The position numbers and the translations under genes were made by a program. This document shows positions 5,778 to 8,419 of a DNA stretch of 8,419 nucleotides, in pieces. The notes beneath the pieces were generated by a model, which saw only the letters and a list, made by a program, of their open reading frames with translations, searched no databases and was not told the DNA's origin. Positions within the stretch are counted from its first letter, which is position 1. Each line of letters begins with the position of its first letter. Source of the DNA: an uncultured Ruminococcus sp. (GTDB lineage: Bacteria; Bacillota; Clostridia; Oscillospirales; Ruminococcaceae); assembly GCA_947167535.1 (NCBI GenBank), contig CAMVIL010000041.1, forward strand, positions 1 to 8,419, given 5' to 3'.

Positions 5778-8284
5778 CAGCCGTTCGCACCTCCTTCTTC
5801 AACCGCGCCCTCTGCAACGAGATCTATCGTCTCGCCGCCGACCTTTACCTTGAGGTTTGCGGTATCTACTTCAATAACAACGTCAGCCTGACCGTCCTTG
5901 CTGAAGGTGGTCGTGATAACGTCGCCCTCGACTACATAATCAGAGATCGTGTAGTCACTGACTGCCGCCAGAACCTTTGACGCTACCTTATACTGATTAG
6001 CAGCATAATTTACCCAACCCGAGTAATGCGAGTAGAAGTAATCGTCGTCTCTGGTATCGAGCAGTTCATCTGCGTCCTCATAGATCATATCGTAATTCAG
6101 GTTAGAACCTGCCGCCAGAGCTCTCATGAATGTAAGATCGGTATTCGAGCTTGAGTTGATCGCCTTGGTGGAATAAGGAACGTAACCGTGAATAACCATC
6201 TGATAGAACGGGATATCGCAGTCTGTGATGTTGAACGAACTGGAGCAAACGGGGATATCGGTAACTGCGCTTACATAAGGCAGTACGTAGGAGTTTGCGC
6301 CCGCAGCGATGATCTTCTCTCCGCCGTCAACAGCAGCCTTGTATCCGTCCACGATCTTGTTCATCGTGTCGTTTCTGCAGGAGCTGTTCTTCTTGGAGTA
6401 ATCGCTGACCAGCTTATACGACCAGTCGCCGTAGCCCACGTTGGTGATACCTGCGCTCGAGAAGCTCTTGAGAGTCTCATCGAAGATCTTGACGTAGGTA
6501 TTGGGAGCGATAAGTGCGGGATACACGCCCGACATCGCAACGCCGAATGTAGGGCTGTATTCCGACTGTCTCGAATAAGCCGAGGACACGCGGATCGCGG
6601 TATTCGACAGCTGAGAGTAGCCCCAGCTTCCCTTCTTCATTGTGAAGTTGTTCATCGTACCGTAAACGACTGTGTTGTCGTTGTTAAGGCCGAGGAACTC
6701 ACTGTTGCTTCCGAGCTTGCCGGAAGCCTTAGCCTTAGTGGAGACCTGCTGCTTTATCGACTTGTCCGTCCAGTCGTTATAGTTCATAACGATCTTGTCG
6801 GCGCCTGCCTTATTCAGCTCGTCGATTATAGTGCTTGCCTGCGAGAAGGTAGTGAGCTTCTTTCTCATGGTGATCGGGATACCGACGATGGACTCCTTCT
6901 TCATAACACCGCCGTAGGTGTCAACATAAAGAACGTTGTCGTTAGCCTCGGTCTTCTGCTCAAGACCCTTTCTCTCAACGAGGTAATCTCTGTATACCTT
7001 AGCACAGTCAGCGTAGTTTACGCCTTCGCTGTTGTCAATGGGGAAGTACTCAACGCCGAATCTGTCGGTCTTGATGCCGTACTTCTCGAAAACGGTGATC
7101 TTATTGGAATCTGTACCGCTCATGAAGAATTCATCGGTGCTGCGGGTCTCGAACATGAAGTAGCAGTTATTGTAAGCCTGCTTGTTCTGACCGCTTACCT
7201 GAGCGTTGGTCCATACATTAGCATCGCCTTCGGAAGCCACCATGACCAGTCCGTCGTTGCCCTGAACGGTAGCCAGAACAGGGATGTAAGCCTGCTCGGT
7301 AACACGGGGAGCGTTAAGCGGAACTGCGGTGTAATCGGTGCCGTATACTCTCTGCTGATAGCTGGAGTAATTGGTCTTGCCATTGTTGTAGTTGATAACT
7401 GCGCCGCCGCCGTCGGGGATTATCATGTAGCCCTCAACGGGAGCGCCCGTCGCGTCAACGGTGGAAGCCGCGCCCATGTAGGGGCAGAAGAGCAGCTTGG
7501 TAAGAACCTTACCGTTTTCGCTCTCGTTATCCTTCTCGACTATCTCCTTGGTGTCAACATACACATGGAGACTCTTGTCGGTCAGCTCAAAGTGAGTTGT
7601 GAATCTGACGCCCTGGGTACCGTAGTTGTAAGTTGCCGCAAAGCCGTTGGATTCCTTCTTGAACTTTACTCTTGCGCGGGAGGAGTAAGCGGGAGCAGGA
7701 AGCTCCGTTCTCTTCTCCTGTCTCAGGTCGCCGATATTGATACCCATGCTGGACTGAGCCATCTGTATCTGACCCTTCTTCATGGTGCCGTCCTTGCCGT
7801 CTACTACGGTAGGATCAGCCTCGGCGTTGATCGGAGAGCTCCACCAGCACTTACCCGAAGACTTGGTCTGCAGGCAGAATCTCAGGTTTTCGCTGTCCAT
7901 CCACAGCTTTAAGCTGTCGTTTTCAGCAACTGCCTCGCAGCTCTTGAGCGCCTCCTCATCGGAGATCATTACTGCGGGCTCATCTTTATCATCATCCTCG
8001 TCCTCTTCGGACTCCTCGCCGTCGGCGTCTTCCGAAGCATCTGCATCAGCCTCAGCTTCAGCGTCGTCGGCTTCAGCCGTATCCTCGGTCTCCTCTGCCT
8101 CTGCTTCATCAGCCTCAGCATCGGCTTCGGCAGTCTCCTCGGCAGCAGCTTCGGTCTCAGCGGCAGCGGTTTCTGCTTCCGCACCTGCGTCAGCAGCAGT
8201 ATCAGCCGCAACGGAGCCGATCGGCATCATCATGGAAAGAACGAGCGCAAACGTTAATACTTTTTTGTAGCTTTTATTTTGCAT
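5777..8284 (-). CDS. Secreted DUF5696-domain protein, putative glycosidase-like partner of the sugar transporter
   Basis: An 835-residue exported protein. The start is ATG at 8284, with AAAGGA nine bases before it; it begins MQNKSYKK and a hydrophobic signal peptide to about residue 27. An in-frame ATG at 8305 would add seven residues and lacks a good ribosome site. Residues 33-99 are a very acidic Ala/Glu/Asp stalk. Residues about 125-400 look like a beta-sandwich, including 'GYMIIPDGGGAVINYNNG' (285-302) and 'VYGTDY'. Residues about 449-720 resemble a TIM barrel: 'VLYVDTYGGV', 'KIVMNYNDWT', 'NVGYGDWSYKL', 'FYQMVIHGYVPYS'. The last 60 residues look beta-rich. This matches my memory of DUF5696 proteins, encoded beside sugar permeases in Clostridia and Paenibacillus. 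The layout recalls glycosidases with a mutarotase-like N-domain, but no catalytic pair can be assigned. There is no lipobox, C-terminal anchor or LPXTG, so retention outside the cell is unclear. Glycosidase activity is inference. Confidence 0.82.
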   Translation of the reverse strand: MQNKSYKKVLTFALVLSMMMPIGSVAADTAADAGAEAETAAAETEAAAEETAEADAEADEAEAEETEDTAEADDAEAEADADASEDADGEESEEDEDDDKDEPAVMISDEEALKSCEAVAENDSLKLWMDSENLRFCLQTKSSGKCWWSSPINAEADPTVVDGKDGTMKKGQIQMAQSSMGINIGDLRQEKRTELPAPAYSSRARVKFKKESNGFAATYNYGTQGVRFTTHFELTDKSLHVYVDTKEIVEKDNESENGKVLTKLLFCPYMGAASTVDATGAPVEGYMIIPDGGGAVINYNNGKTNYSSYQQRVYGTDYTAVPLNAPRVTEQAYIPVLATVQGNDGLVMVASEGDANVWTNAQVSGQNKQAYNNCYFMFETRSTDEFFMSGTDSNKITVFEKYGIKTDRFGVEYFPIDNSEGVNYADCAKVYRDYLVERKGLEQKTEANDNVLYVDTYGGVMKKESIVGIPITMRKKLTTFSQASTIIDELNKAGADKIVMNYNDWTDKSIKQQVSTKAKASGKLGSNSEFLGLNNDNTVVYGTMNNFTMKKGSWGYSQLSNTAIRVSSAYSRQSEYSPTFGVAMSGVYPALIAPNTYVKIFDETLKSFSSAGITNVGYGDWSYKLVSDYSKKNSSCRNDTMNKIVDGYKAAVDGGEKIIAAGANSYVLPYVSAVTDIPVCSSSFNITDCDIPFYQMVIHGYVPYSTKAINSSSNTDLTFMRALAAGSNLNYDMIYEDADELLDTRDDDYFYSHYSGWVNYAANQYKVASKVLAAVSDYTISDYVVEGDVITTTFSKDGQADVVIEVDTANLKVKVGGETIDLVAEGAVEEGGANG
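5788..5796 (-). promoter_or_regulatory. Ribosome binding site of the MalF-like gene, inside the DUF5696 coding end
   Basis: On the minus strand AAGGAGGTG lies within the last codons of the DUF5696 gene (its Glu-Glu-Gly-Gly tail), about 10-12 bases before the ATG at 5777. It matches the 16S tail unusually well. Together with the TGATG overlap it indicates coupled translation of the two proteins. Confidence 0.8.
7973..8188 (-). repeat. Low-complexity Ala/Glu/Asp-coding stretch
   Basis: This codes for residues 33-104 of the DUF5696 protein. In residues 33-99 only four positions are not Ala, Asp, Glu or Thr (G34, S84, G89, S92), and no Lys or Arg occurs. The DNA is degenerate GCN/GAN alternation rather than exact tandem copies. 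Its protein is probably a flexible, highly negative spacer between the signal peptide and the folded part. The opposite strand carries a spurious Ser/Ala-rich open frame. Confidence 0.85.
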
Positions 8285-8293
8285 TTCACACCA

Positions 8294-8299
8294 TCCTTT
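8294..8299 (-). promoter_or_regulatory. Ribosome binding site deciding the DUF5696 start
   Basis: AAAGGA on the minus strand, nine bases before the ATG at 8284. It lies after the stop of the upstream gene (8305-8307) and favours 8284 over the overlapping ATG at 8305. Confidence 0.65.
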
Positions 8300-8304
8300 C
8301 CTCA

Positions 8305-8419
8305 TCAGCCTCGTATCCTGTACGCGATCTCGGTGTAGATCGTGTATACGAATACGTAAACCTGCTGGAAGAGCGACAGAAGAAGTATCGCCAGGAAGAG
8401 TATCAGCAGCATTGCTACC
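8305..8419 (-). CDS. C-terminal end of a probable YIP1-family membrane protein (truncated by the window)
   Basis: The minus-strand frame is open from the window edge to a TGA at 8307-8305, giving 37 residues. They form one strongly hydrophobic segment ('MLLILFLAILLLSLF') followed by 'QQVYVFVYTIYTEIAYR' and Gly-stop. A last membrane helix with this aromatic tail resembles the end of YIP1-family proteins, which in Clostridia and Paenibacillus often precede DUF5696 and the two permeases. The fragment is too short to exclude another polytopic membrane protein. The stop lies 20 bases before the DUF5696 start, so the two are in one operon. The promoter of the operon must lie beyond 8419. Confidence 0.55.
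   Translation of the reverse strand, partial: VAMLLILFLAILLLSLFQQVYVFVYTIYTEIAYRIRG

Noticed and set aside
6188..7912. Long plus-strand open frame (574 codons) opposite the DUF5696 gene
   Set aside because: It is an antisense shadow: the product has no coherent domain or signal, there is no ribosome site, and the minus-strand protein has clear family motifs.
7973..8188. Possible CRISPR or tandem-repeat array in the repetitive plus-strand text
   Set aside because: The units are degenerate, lack spacers and are explained by biased amino acid composition.
7782..8270. Ser/Ala-rich plus-strand frame resembling a surface repeat protein
   Set aside because: It is the reverse complement of the Ala/Glu/Asp stalk; GCN/GAN alternation read backwards gives Ser/Ala.
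8284..8305. ATG at 8305 as the DUF5696 start, overlapping the upstream stop as TGATG
   Set aside because: It would put seven charged or aromatic residues before the signal peptide and has a poor ribosome site; the ATG at 8284 has a good one.

Overview
The window looks like chromosome from a Gram-positive gut or rumen Clostridium relative, most likely a Ruminococcus-type Oscillospiraceae. This is inferred from strong AGGAGG-like ribosome binding sites, a lipoprotein glycoside hydrolase, fibronectin-type tails of the 'LKSGKTYYFRVRSF' kind, and a DUF5696/YIP1/ABC-permease cluster of the sort found in Clostridia and Paenibacillus. No rRNA, tRNA or marker gene is present to confirm it. The DNA is densely coding and no gene-free stretch exceeds about 50 bases.

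Left half, plus strand (1-3644): three genes read in the same direction with gaps of only 12-13 bases, so they are probably co-transcribed. First comes the 3' end of a secreted protein with a discoidin-like (F5/8 type C) carbohydrate-binding module that runs into the back half of a fibronectin-type module. Next is a complete lipoprotein with a GH5-like (clan GH-A) glycosidase domain. Third is a ComEC/Rec2-type DNA uptake channel whose C-terminal metallo-beta-lactamase-like region is short and lacks the metal-binding motif. The arm ends at a hairpin with A/T tracts on both sides, suited to terminating transcription from both directions.

Right half, minus strand (3696-8419): a four-gene operon reads leftward: the tail of a probable YIP1-family membrane protein (cut by the window edge), a secreted DUF5696 protein with a long Ala/Glu/Asp stalk, a MalF-like sugar permease and a MalG-like sugar permease. 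The genes overlap or nearly touch, with TGATG coupling at one junction and a shared stop/start region at another. No solute-binding protein or ATPase gene is visible. They could lie upstream beyond 8419, or the ATPase could be a shared MsmK-type protein encoded elsewhere.

Together the genes suggest glycan binding, cleavage at the cell surface and import of the products. ComEC is probably an unrelated passenger at the end of the plus-strand unit. The least described part is the DUF5696-permease-YIP1 cassette, in which the DUF5696 protein looks like a surface-exposed glycosidase-like or glycan-sensing partner of the transporter.
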